The position numbers and the translations under genes are program-made. Below, in pieces: positions 33,064 to 41,139 of a stretch of 64,000 bases of DNA; position 1 is the first letter of the stretch, and each line of letters opens with the position of its first letter. The notes beneath the pieces are model-generated. The model worked only from the letters and a program-made list of their open reading frames with translations, was not told where the DNA came from and did no database searches. Source of the DNA: Flavobacterium crocinum (GTDB taxonomy: Bacteria; Bacteroidota; Bacteroidia; Flavobacteriales; Flavobacteriaceae); contig NZ_CP029255.1 in assembly GCF_003122385.1 (NCBI RefSeq), forward strand, positions 558,001 through 622,000, given 5' to 3'.

Positions 33064-33813
33064 ATGAAAGTGAAAACAATTTTGGTGTCACAGCCTGAAC
33101 CTAAAGTGGAGAATTCTCCTTACTTTGAGCTCCAACAAAAACACAAAATAAAAATTGATTTCAGACCATTTATTCATGTGGAAGGGGTTAGCGCAAAAGA
33201 GATTCGATTACAAAAAATCGATCTTAATCATTACACTGCGATCATTTTAACAAGTAGAAATGCTGTAGATCATTTTTTTAGAGTTGCTGATGAAATGCGT
33301 TACAAAGTTCCAGAAGGATTGAAGTATTTTTGTCAATCTGAGGCTGTCGCTTTCTACCTTCAAAAGTATGTTGTGTACAGAAAACGTAAAATTTACGTTG
33401 GAGCAAAAGATTTTGCAGATTTATCTCCGCTAATTAAGAAGTACAAAGACGAAAAGTTTTTGCTTCCAGCATCTGACCAGTTAAATGCAGATGCACCTGT
33501 AACATTAAACAGTCTAAAAGTAGATTGGGCACAAGCTATATTCTACAGAACTGTAATGAGTGATTTATCTGATTTAGCAGACGTTTATTATGACGTTTTA
33601 GCTTTCTTCAGTCCAACCGGAATCAAGTCATTGTTTAAGAATTTCCCGGATTTTAAACAAAATGATACTCGAATTGCTGTATTTGGAAGCACCACTCAGA
33701 AAGAGGCTTTAGACCATGGTTTAAGAATTGATATTCTTGCTCCAACTCCCGAAACGCCTTCTATGACAATGGCACTTGAAAAATACGTTGCAGAAGCAAA
33801 CAAAGGAAAATAA
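33064..33813 (+). CDS. hemD: uroporphyrinogen-III synthase (HemD family)
   Basis: This enzyme closes and rearranges the linear tetrapyrrole to uroporphyrinogen III in heme synthesis. The 249-residue protein has two Rossmann-like halves. TAIILTSRNAVDHFF (about 58-72) and the C-terminal LAFFSPTGIKSLFKNF with IAVFGSTTQKEA match the family. The start at 33064 (MKVKTILVSQP) is preferred because the 13 codons upstream overlap the DUF4271 reading frame. HemD sequences diverge strongly, so the call rests on the motif order. Confidence 0.87.
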   Translation: MKVKTILVSQPEPKVENSPYFELQQKHKIKIDFRPFIHVEGVSAKEIRLQKIDLNHYTAIILTSRNAVDHFFRVADEMRYKVPEGLKYFCQSEAVAFYLQKYVVYRKRKIYVGAKDFADLSPLIKKYKDEKFLLPASDQLNADAPVTLNSLKVDWAQAIFYRTVMSDLSDLADVYYDVLAFFSPTGIKSLFKNFPDFKQNDTRIAVFGSTTQKEALDHGLRIDILAPTPETPSMTMALEKYVAEANKGK

Positions 33814-33912
33814 ACCTGACCAAGAGAAAAATATTTAAATTCCAAATTCCAACTTAATCAATTGGGATTTGGAATTTTTCTTTTTTAACCAATTCCTGAT
33901 CTCCGTTGGTTT

Positions 33913-33932
33913 CCCGTGGCTGAAACCACGGG
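33913..33932. repeat. CCCGTGG hairpin
   Basis: CCCGTGG and CCACGGG around CTGAAA. Related 20-bp hairpins lie at 34567-34586, 44961-44980 and 45008-45027. An ATTCCAAATTCC-type hairpin lies beside it at about 33838-33878. Confidence 0.8.
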
Positions 33933-34048
33933 CTATGTTTTTGAAATTTGGAATTTCCATTAGAAGAATTTTATTCTTCCTTCATTTTAACTACATTTGA
34001 TTTCTATTCCAAACCCAAATCACAAAAAATAGTTTCAAATTGTAAGTT

Positions 34049-34519
34049 ATGAAAATCAACTCCCTCTTAATTGAAATTGACGGAATCGACAAAGAGATTC
34101 TCCGTTACTTAATGGATGATGCCAGAAAGCCAATTCTGCAAATTGCCAATAAAATCGGAATTTCCGGTGCTGCAATTCATCAGCGATTAAAAAAACTGGA
34201 GCAATCAGGCGTTATTTCCGGATCAAAATTTACAGTAAACCCAAAAGTTTTAGGTTACAACACCATGGCTTTTGTTGGAGTTTATCTGGACAAAGCCTCC
34301 AGAAATTCTGAAGCAGTAAAAGAACTAAGAAAAATCCCCGAAGTTTTAGAATGTCATTATACTACCGGAAACTGGTCGGTTTTAATTAAAATTATTTGTC
34401 GTGATAACGAACATTTAATGCAGCTTTTAAACACCAAAATTCAAGCTATTGAAGGTGTTTCAAGAACCGAAACTTTTATTTCTCTAGATCAGCAAATTGA
34501 CAGGCAAATTCAGCTTTAG
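34049..34519 (+). CDS. Lrp/AsnC-family transcriptional regulator
   Basis: A 156-residue regulator. An N-terminal winged helix-turn-helix (about 11-60; IDKEILRYLMDDARKPILQI, then IGISGAAIHQRLKKLEQSG) is followed by an AsnC/RAM ligand-binding domain (about 75-150). It probably forms octamers or dimers that respond to an amino acid. CCCGTGG hairpins of opposite sense lie on both sides (33913 and 34567). The targets are unknown. Confidence 0.92.
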   Translation: MKINSLLIEIDGIDKEILRYLMDDARKPILQIANKIGISGAAIHQRLKKLEQSGVISGSKFTVNPKVLGYNTMAFVGVYLDKASRNSEAVKELRKIPEVLECHYTTGNWSVLIKIICRDNEHLMQLLNTKIQAIEGVSRTETFISLDQQIDRQIQL

Positions 34520-34566
34520 AAAAAAAGAAATTTCAATTTTCTAAAACCCAAATTCCAAAAACATAA

Positions 34567-34644
34567 CCCGTGGTTTCAACCACGGGAACGAAAAGAGTAA
34601 AAAAGAAAAATTCCAAACCCAACAAAATTGGAATTTGGAATTTT
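34567..34644. repeat. CCCGTGG hairpin plus ATTCCAAA hairpin
   Basis: CCCGTGG-TTTCAA-CCACGGG at 34567-34586, then AATTCCAAACCC at about 34609 pairing with GGAATTTGGAATT (about 34630-34642). The second probably terminates the convergent Lrp and zinc-protease genes. Confidence 0.75.
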
Positions 34645-34667
34645 ATGATATTGAAAATTAAATTTAT

Positions 34668-35354
34668 TTAGTTCCTTCTATTGCCTGCGTAAATCGAGAT
34701 ATAGTACAACAACGTTGCTATAGATCCAATTGCTGCCACTACATAAGTTCTGGCAGCCCATTTTAAAGCATCTTTTGCACCAGCTTGTTCTTCCTGAGTT
34801 AGCATATGTTTGTTTTCAAGCCATGCTAAAGCTCTGTTACTTGCATCATATTCTACCGGAAGTGTAATGATAGAAAATAAAGTTGTTGCTGCAAAAATGA
34901 TAATTCCAATTAACAACAACCCCGGAAAGGCTTTGATCATTAAGATTCCGGCAAGTAAAATCCATTGTACATAATTCGATGCTACACTTACAATTGGCAC
35001 TAATTTAGAACGCATAGTTAGCCACTCGTAACCAATTGCGTGCTGTACTGCGTGACCGCATTCGTGTGCTGCAACTGCCGCCGCGGCAGCATTTCGATGA
35101 TTATAAACCGCTTCACTTAAGTTTACTGTTTTATCTGAAGGATTATAATGATCTGTTAACTGACCCGGAGTCGAAATCACACGAACATCTGTAATTCCGT
35201 TATCGGCAAGCATTTTTTCAGCGATTTCTCTTCCGCTCATTCCATTTCTTAACTGTAATTTCGAGTATAATTCAAATTTACTTTTTAGCTGAGAGCTTAC
35301 CAGCCAGCTGAATAACATGATAGCTCCAGCAATAATTAGGTATCCTGATCCCAT
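34668..35354 (-). CDS. neutral zinc metallopeptidase (YugP-type)
   Basis: A 228-residue membrane protease of the neutral zinc metallopeptidase family (like Bacillus YugP). One N-terminal helix (4-22) is followed by the soluble part and two or three C-terminal helices. The zinc motif HECGH (in AAHECGHAVQHA, about 93-104) has the two His ligands and the catalytic Glu. The probable third ligand region, VEYDASNRALAWLE, lies after the middle helices. It probably degrades or processes envelope proteins. Confidence 0.88.
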   Translation of the reverse strand: MGSGYLIIAGAIMLFSWLVSSQLKSKFELYSKLQLRNGMSGREIAEKMLADNGITDVRVISTPGQLTDHYNPSDKTVNLSEAVYNHRNAAAAAVAAHECGHAVQHAIGYEWLTMRSKLVPIVSVASNYVQWILLAGILMIKAFPGLLLIGIIIFAATTLFSIITLPVEYDASNRALAWLENKHMLTQEEQAGAKDALKWAARTYVVAAIGSIATLLYYISIYAGNRRN

Positions 35355-35458
35355 TTTTTTTTGTTTTTTTTGATTGAAAATTAAAGTTACAAAACAAACA
35401 TCAAATTGTGAACCAATTTAACAAAATGCCATTTTGACATTTTTACGGCTCTTCTGTC

Positions 35459-36088
35459 TCAATTCAGCATATTATTTTTAAGCAGAAAAGCGATTAATTC
35501 TGCCACATTTTTCATTTTATATTTCTGAAGAATATTTCGACGGTGCGTCTGGACTGTTAGAAAACTCAAAAACAAATCATCTGCAATTTCCTGAGTCGAT
35601 TTTCCCTGCGAAAGCAATAATGCAATATCACGTTCCCTGCGACTCAAAGCCGGAATACGTTCTAATTCTTCAGACAAAGGCTGACTTATGATTGTTTTTA
35701 CTTCTTCGCTAAAAACGATTTCACCGCCAATGGCTTTATAGATACAATTTTTGAATTCATCGAAAGAGGCATTTTTAAGAATATATCCATTTCCTCCATT
35801 CTGAATGAACTGCATAACCAAACTTCTTTCAGACTGACTGCTCATCCCTATAATGACAATTTTAGGATGCTTCTGTTTGATTGTTTTACACAAATCAACC
35901 CCATTGATTACGGGAAGAAAAATATCCATCAAAATCAAATCTACTGTATTATCTTCTATATAATCTAAAAGCGCTAAGCCCGATCCAAATTTTTCCACGA
36001 TTTTGATGTTTTCCAAATCAGACAACAAACCTGCGATTCCTGAAATTACAATCGGATGATCGTCTACAATTACTGTTTTATATATCAT
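35459..36088 (-). CDS. NarL/LuxR-family response regulator
   Basis: A 209-residue regulator. The receiver domain has D in VDDHP (9-13) and the phospho-acceptor in LILMDIFLP (D55 region), and LKNASFDEF carries the conserved Lys. A LuxR-type helix-turn-helix follows (about 145-200; ALSRRERDIALLLSQGKSTQ). It lies 16 bp after the TPR histidine kinase gene and is surely its partner. Targets are unknown. Confidence 0.92.
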   Translation of the reverse strand: MIYKTVIVDDHPIVISGIAGLLSDLENIKIVEKFGSGLALLDYIEDNTVDLILMDIFLPVINGVDLCKTIKQKHPKIVIIGMSSQSERSLVMQFIQNGGNGYILKNASFDEFKNCIYKAIGGEIVFSEEVKTIISQPLSEELERIPALSRRERDIALLLSQGKSTQEIADDLFLSFLTVQTHRRNILQKYKMKNVAELIAFLLKNNMLN

Positions 36089-36104
36089 ATTTTTTAAACT
36101 CTAA

Positions 36105-38093
36105 TTAAACCTTCAGCTCTATATAAGTTGAAGTTCCTTTATTGATAACAGAATCAATTTCTAATTTCCCATTCAAAAATGCAACACGGTTTTTTATATT
36201 TCGCAGTCCCATTCCTTCACGTTTCTGCGCATGTTCAACATTAAACCCAATTCCGTTATCTTCAACTGTAATAAAATAAACATCTTTATTTTGCGAACAG
36301 GAAACTAAAATTTGTGTGGCTTTTGCATATTTTAATGAATTATTCAAAAGTTCCTGAATAATTCGAAAAATCGTTACTTTAAAATGTTCAGGTACACTGG
36401 TTTTTTTTATCAAATACTGTAATTCAATCACCGTTTCTGAATTAGAATAAGATGCGCATAAATCTTTTAATGCATGTTCTAAACCTAATTTCATTAAACT
36501 TTCCGGCATTAAATTCTGCGAAATATTTCGAAGTTCTTTAATAGAATCGTTAAGCATTTCGTTGATATTCGGATTGTTTTCTTTATTCTCGCGGTCAGCC
36601 AGATTCAGATGCATTTTTAAACCGGAAAGCATACTGCCCAACCCGTCATGTAAATCTCTGGCAATTCTTTTTCTCTCAATTTCTTCTCCCTGAATCAGAG
36701 CGTTTGAAATGGATAATTTCTTTTCATTTTCGAGCACATCCAATTCTTGTTTATGGTTGACCTCTTTTTGAAAACTTAATTTTTTCTGATAATTATTCCA
36801 GCTCCATAAAAACAAAACGGTCAAAAACAGCAGAAAGGAAAGCACTGCAAAAAGCATCGAATTCAATCTATTGTTATTGACCTGCAGCACTGCTTTTTCA
36901 TTTTCAGACTGTAACAAAGAGATTTTTTTTTCGCTTTCAGCTTTTTTGTATTTGGCCTCCAATTCGACAATCTCATTTTTTAGCTTTGCATCATTAAGAC
37001 TGTCATTTATTACATTGTATTTATTAGAATAATAATATGCTTTCGAATATTCTTTCGTTGCATTATAAACCTTGGATAATTCTTTATAGTAATTCTTTTT
37101 ATCTACTATAAAAGGTGTATTGGTTATTAAATATTCGATATTACTTTTTGCTCTATCATAATTTTTAAGTTTAAAAAGCACTTCATATTCGGCAAATTTC
37201 AATCGGTTTAAAGCAACCAGATTATTGTGTCTTGCAGATGATTTTATTCCTTTATCAAAACTCATCAAAGCTTCAGTATGTTTATTTTGTTTGGCATAAT
37301 AAATCCCTTCCGAATAAAAATAAGAATCATTCAAATTCGATTCCGGATAATCCTTTAAAATCTCAAATGCTTTATCGAGAATACTTTTAGCATCATAAAA
37401 ATGTTTGAGTTCTACTAAATTCTCTGCATTTATGATATAGGTCTCCATTTTGGATTCTGCGAGTGTAGCCGACTTTTTAGTCGTACTTTCAATATATTTC
37501 TGTGCCTGATCGAGGTATTCTGCCGCTTTTTCCCTTTCATTATTATTCATAAAAATAATAGCTACAGCTTTACTCAAACCACTGATTAATTCATAATCAC
37601 CACTTTTTTTCGCAATCGGAATGGCTTCGTTTACCAAAAGTCGCATATAGGCATTTTCCTTATTCTTATGTTGTTGTAGAATTCCGTAATTCTGCAATAC
37701 AATAGCGCGAAGCCTATAAGCTTCTTTATAACGGTATTTTTTTAGTTTTTCATTGGCTTCCAGCAAAGCTTTTTCATAACCTTCCAAATCTCCTTTTTCA
37801 GCAAAACTATAAGCATTGTAATAAAGAGCCGCATCTTTTATAAAAGGAAATTTTGTTTTCAAACGGTTTGCCTGTTCCAGATATTCTTTATAGCTCTTAA
37901 CATCCTGAACCATCAAAAACAATTTAGCCAGTCTAAAACTGTTCAAACTCTTAATACTGTCTGATTTTACATTTTTAGTATAATTCACAATACTATCAAT
38001 GTAGGCCGTATCATCATCTAACGAAAGAATTACCTGAGAATAGGAAAAAGCAGAAAAGCTTAGAAAAAGCAGTAAGGCGTGGATTTTCTTCAT
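36105..38093 (-). CDS. TPR-containing sensor histidine kinase (HisKA_3)
   Basis: A 662-residue kinase. A signal peptide (1-19) is followed by a periplasmic region of about 380 residues made of TPR-like helical repeats, then a coiled coil, one membrane helix (about 410-430), and a cytoplasmic HisKA_3 domain with the phosphorylated His in IARDLHDGLGSMLSGL (about 482-497). The HATPase domain contains LLNNSLKYAKA and DNGIGF. TPR kinases of this type are common in Bacteroidota, and the TPR part is thought to sense protein partners. It is paired with the NarL-type regulator downstream (16-bp gap). Confidence 0.92.
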   Translation of the reverse strand: MKKIHALLLFLSFSAFSYSQVILSLDDDTAYIDSIVNYTKNVKSDSIKSLNSFRLAKLFLMVQDVKSYKEYLEQANRLKTKFPFIKDAALYYNAYSFAEKGDLEGYEKALLEANEKLKKYRYKEAYRLRAIVLQNYGILQQHKNKENAYMRLLVNEAIPIAKKSGDYELISGLSKAVAIIFMNNNEREKAAEYLDQAQKYIESTTKKSATLAESKMETYIINAENLVELKHFYDAKSILDKAFEILKDYPESNLNDSYFYSEGIYYAKQNKHTEALMSFDKGIKSSARHNNLVALNRLKFAEYEVLFKLKNYDRAKSNIEYLITNTPFIVDKKNYYKELSKVYNATKEYSKAYYYSNKYNVINDSLNDAKLKNEIVELEAKYKKAESEKKISLLQSENEKAVLQVNNNRLNSMLFAVLSFLLFLTVLFLWSWNNYQKKLSFQKEVNHKQELDVLENEKKLSISNALIQGEEIERKRIARDLHDGLGSMLSGLKMHLNLADRENKENNPNINEMLNDSIKELRNISQNLMPESLMKLGLEHALKDLCASYSNSETVIELQYLIKKTSVPEHFKVTIFRIIQELLNNSLKYAKATQILVSCSQNKDVYFITVEDNGIGFNVEHAQKREGMGLRNIKNRVAFLNGKLEIDSVINKGTSTYIELKV

Positions 38094-38260
38094 AAATGGG
38101 GCATTTACTCAAAGTTATTAAAGCTTAATGACTTTCGAAAAGAAAATCCTTGCTTTTACCTGATATCAGGTAATAAAAAATACATTTTATCAGGTATTGC
38201 CGTCCGCATAATAAGAATCTAACTTTGTTTTGTTATGAATATTAATTAAAGAATTTTATT

Positions 38261-38662
38261 ATGAAATCAGTTTTGAAAACTTTAGCAATTGTATTGACTC
38301 TTGCTTTTACAGCAGTTTCTTGCAGTAGCGATAATGATGATAATGGCTCAGGAAATAACTCAAGAGACATAAGATATGAAATTACTGGAAATTACACAGG
38401 AACTGCTTCTGTTACATATTTTGAAAAAGGAGGAAATGCATTAAATGAAGACCTTACTAAACTTCCTTGGACTAAAGAATTTACTGCAGAAGCAAAATCT
38501 GTAGGAGCATCATTAAGTGCTAGCGGATATGGTGGTCAGGCTGGACAAACATTAACCGGAAAAATTTACATTGGAGGAAAATTAGAGAATGAATTAACTG
38601 CAACAGCAAATAGTGACGGAATCATTGTATTATCTCTTACTCCTTATGTTTTTCCTCTTTAA
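38261..38662 (+). CDS. MmpS-like lipoprotein
   Basis: A 133-residue lipoprotein with lipobox VSCSS (lipidated C21) followed by acidic residues (SDNDD), which suggests surface exposure. The mature domain (about 38-130; YEITGNYTGTASVTYF, then LPWTKEF and GKIYIGGKLENE) has the pattern of MmpS-type accessory proteins: an Ig-like beta-sandwich with a conserved LPW. In mycobacteria MmpS works with MmpL exporters; the MMPL-type gene at 58992 is far away, so no partnership can be claimed. It is a single-gene unit. Confidence 0.7.
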   Translation: MKSVLKTLAIVLTLAFTAVSCSSDNDDNGSGNNSRDIRYEITGNYTGTASVTYFEKGGNALNEDLTKLPWTKEFTAEAKSVGASLSASGYGGQAGQTLTGKIYIGGKLENELTATANSDGIIVLSLTPYVFPL

Positions 38663-38700
38663 AGGTTAGTTTTAGAATTTAGATTTAAGTTTTTGGTAAA

Positions 38701-38742
38701 AAGAAAGCTTCGTAGGGGAAATTACGAAGCTTCTTTTTTTTT
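38701..38742. terminator. Bidirectional terminator, MmpS-like and anti-sigma-like genes
   Basis: AAGCTTCGTA (38705-38714) pairs with TACGAAGCTT (38723-38732), then a T-run; A residues on the left serve the minus strand. Confidence 0.85.
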
Positions 38743-39337
38743 ATGATTCTAATTGATTGTTAACTTCTTCAAATTTTTCTATTAGACTATTCAATTTACT
38801 TTGTTGTTTTTTTATTTGTTTCGGGCGAATATAAAACCAGTTAAACAACATCCAAAGCAGAGTAATTCCATAAGTCAAACTTGCTCCCAAAAATGACATT
38901 CTGCTTGCATATTCATACATATACAAACAGATTCCAATAGTTAAAGCAATAAAATAAAAACTCATCATTTTAGTTTGTAGAAATTGCTGCTTCTTTTTTA
39001 TTTCAATCAATTTCTGAAGATAATCATGATTGCTTTGTTCTGCATCAATGCTATTGTAAATTTTCAATAATCGATTATAAACCAAAACATAAATCACCAT
39101 TGCCAGTATTGTTAAAACAATTCCTATTTTGGTCGAGATAAACTGGGGCTGATAATACATCCAGATAAAAATTATAAATGCACCGGTTGCAAAAAGCAAA
39201 ATATTAGTAATCCACAAAGAGCGTAAAGCCGTTTTTTTAAATTTACCAACTCTCAAAAGTAAATCTTTCATATCGGGCTGACTTACGGATTGTTTTTTCC
39301 ATAAATCTTTAAAATCTATATTATTATCGTTTTCCAT
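38741..39337 (-). CDS. membrane protein co-encoded with a sigma factor (anti-sigma candidate)
   Basis: A 198-residue protein. The first 30 residues are soluble (NIDFKDLWKKQSVSQPDMKD), followed by four predicted helices (about 37-58, 65-85, 118-138, 147-167) and a coiled-coil C terminus. Its start overlaps the sigma-factor gene by 14 bp, so the two proteins are translationally coupled. Small membrane proteins after ECF sigma genes are usually anti-sigma factors, but there is no recognisable zinc or RskA-type motif, so this is inferred from context. Confidence 0.65.
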   Translation of the reverse strand: MENDNNIDFKDLWKKQSVSQPDMKDLLLRVGKFKKTALRSLWITNILLFATGAFIIFIWMYYQPQFISTKIGIVLTILAMVIYVLVYNRLLKIYNSIDAEQSNHDYLQKLIEIKKKQQFLQTKMMSFYFIALTIGICLYMYEYASRMSFLGASLTYGITLLWMLFNWFYIRPKQIKKQQSKLNSLIEKFEEVNNQLES

Positions 39338-39797
39338 TTTCTTTAAATTTTTGAGTCAGTTTTTCTTTGATCCTGTGAATTTTCACTCTAACATTTGCAT
39401 CTGAAAGACCAACTATTGTCGCAATTTCTGACTGTTTTACATCTTCTAATTCCAGCGAAATAATAATACGCTCTGTTTCGGGCAACTCAGCAATGCACTT
39501 GTATAAAAACTGAATTTGCGGTTCTAATGAAGTTTGTTTTTCTTCTGAAAGATGAATCGGAAGTTCTGATTTTGGGAAACGTTTTTGCTTTTCAATCTGT
39601 CTTAAACAATTGTTAGAAGCAATCCTGAAAATCCATGTCCCAATCGCCGATTCGTTTCTAAAAGTTTCCAGTTTCTGCCAGACAATTATAAAGGTTTCCT
39701 GAGCTAAATCCTGGGCTGCATCATAATCATTCACAAATCCCATACAAAGTCTGAAAATTCTATCCCAATATGTTTTGTAGATTTCTTCGAATTCCAT
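39324..39797 (-). CDS. ECF-type RNA polymerase sigma factor
   Basis: A 157-residue sigma-70 family protein of the extracytoplasmic-function type. Region 2 (about 5-70) has YDAAQDLAQETFIIVWQKLE and the -10-binding WIFRIASNNCLR stretch. Region 4 (about 98-150) has the helix-turn-helix KQSEIATIVGLSDANVRVKI. It is tightly coupled to the downstream membrane protein and follows the alpha/beta hydrolase gene (1-bp gap), so the three form an operon. Its promoter targets are unknown. Confidence 0.92.
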   Translation of the reverse strand: MEFEEIYKTYWDRIFRLCMGFVNDYDAAQDLAQETFIIVWQKLETFRNESAIGTWIFRIASNNCLRQIEKQKRFPKSELPIHLSEEKQTSLEPQIQFLYKCIAELPETERIIISLELEDVKQSEIATIVGLSDANVRVKIHRIKEKLTQKFKENGKR

Positions 39798-39798
39798 T

Positions 39799-40647
39799 TT
39801 AAGATTTTAAAAAATGATTCAATTGTGCCAAATACCAGGTTGTGTCATCATACATTATAAAATGCAAGCCTTTGCTGGCATATTGAAAATTGGCTGTTTT
39901 CAGGTTTGTATACTGCCCTTCAATTGCTGGTTTTAAATTTATAAAATAATATTCTAATAAAATTAAAGACGGACATTTTATAGCTGCAATTTTATCTCTT
40001 AAATCGGTATTGAAAAAATCACAATACATTTCAGCAAATGTTGTTCGATCTGATTTTACGCTCCAATCTACAACCATATCCAATTTCGATTTATCTTCTA
40101 AAAGCCTTGGCATAGTTTGTTTCTGCATGTCGCGAAACTGAGTCTCGTTCATGGCTTTCATTTGAGTAACCATTGGCGAACAGTCATTGTTTTCTTTTGA
40201 TTTAAAAGACGGATCGCTCAAAGCCGCCAAACAAGGCAAAGCATCTACCACTACAATTTTACCTGTCAATTCAGGATAATCAGAGGCAATTGCTAAAGCT
40301 AATCCACCGCCCATACTATGACCAATCAAGATTGGTTTTTCAATTTTATTGTCTCTGATGTACGATGCAATTCCATTTTTCCAATTTTCAAATGAAGGAT
40401 TTGGCTGTGGCTTTACTCCGGCAAATCCGGCCATTGTTAATGTATAGCAAGTAAAATCTTTCTCGAAAGCAGCTCGGGTTTCATTCCAAACCTCTCCAGC
40501 AGAAGCAAATCCGGGAATGAATATAATAGTTTGTTTTCCTTTTCCGGTTTTAAGAACTTCAAAAGGATATGATTTTGTTTGAGCGAAAACATTTAGACAT
40601 AATGCTGAGAATAAGAATGCGATAATTAAGATGATATACTTTTTCAT
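39799..40647 (-). CDS. secreted alpha/beta hydrolase
   Basis: A 282-residue hydrolase with a signal peptide (1-23, ending NVFAQ) that sends it to the periplasm or beyond. The nucleophile elbow GHSMGGG holds the catalytic Ser, and IIFIPGFASAG forms the oxyanion region. A His near the C terminus (GLHFIMYDD) and an Asp complete a normal triad. I start at 40647 because the longer frame places 18 extra residues before the signal peptide. The stop lies next to the sigma-factor ATG. The substrate is unknown. Confidence 0.88.
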   Translation of the reverse strand: MKKYIILIIAFLFSALCLNVFAQTKSYPFEVLKTGKGKQTIIFIPGFASAGEVWNETRAAFEKDFTCYTLTMAGFAGVKPQPNPSFENWKNGIASYIRDNKIEKPILIGHSMGGGLALAIASDYPELTGKIVVVDALPCLAALSDPSFKSKENNDCSPMVTQMKAMNETQFRDMQKQTMPRLLEDKSKLDMVVDWSVKSDRTTFAEMYCDFFNTDLRDKIAAIKCPSLILLEYYFINLKPAIEGQYTNLKTANFQYASKGLHFIMYDDTTWYLAQLNHFLKS

Positions 40648-40740
40648 TTTTAATAGTTTTAAGTTGTTAATTAAATCGGATCCGTGCTTTTGATACGGCA
40701 ACTATTAAAATGTTACAATGCATTTAAAAATTTTCAATAA

Positions 40741-41131
40741 TTAAATTCCAAATCCCAATGTTTACGGGGGAAAATTCCAATAAAAAAAATTAAAACTCCA
40801 ATGCTTGGTGTGTTTTTTAACCGCAAGGTACGCAAAGAGTTTACGCAAAGAACGCGAGTTATTTTGCTCGCAAAGCCGCTAGGTCGCAAAGTTTTTCCCC
40901 AATCTTGTCATCCTGAGAAACGAAGGATCACACAAGATATTCCGCAAACTGAATCGCTCATCTTTGTCGAGTTTCGCGTGTGATCCTTCGTTCCTCAGGA
41001 TGACAAACTAAGCGATTTTAAAAATAAAAATTCGTGTAAATTAGTGCAATTCGTGGCAAAAAATTAAACACAAAAAAAATCCCAAACCCCAATCGTAAAA
41101 TTGGAATTTGGAATTTTAATTATTGGAATTT
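40741..41131. repeat. Repeat-filled gap before leuS, with a GTCATCCTGAG palindrome
   Basis: The gap 40648-41139 has no gene. It holds ATTCCAAATCCC-type hairpins at both ends (40741 and 41078-41131), a CCGCAAGGTACGCAAAGAG tract (from 40821), and a long inverted repeat: TTGTCATCCTGAGAAACG (from 40906) against CGTTCCTCAGGATGACAA (to 41006) with 44 bp between the arms. Similar palindromes occur at 54656-54757 and 61452-61553. Confidence 0.8.
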
Positions 41132-41139
41132 TAAAATAA

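Noticed and set aside
40801..40983. 60-residue frame before leuS
   Set aside because: It translates the GCAAAG and GTCATCCTGAG repeats; the same type of repeat gives similar spurious peptides elsewhere in the window.
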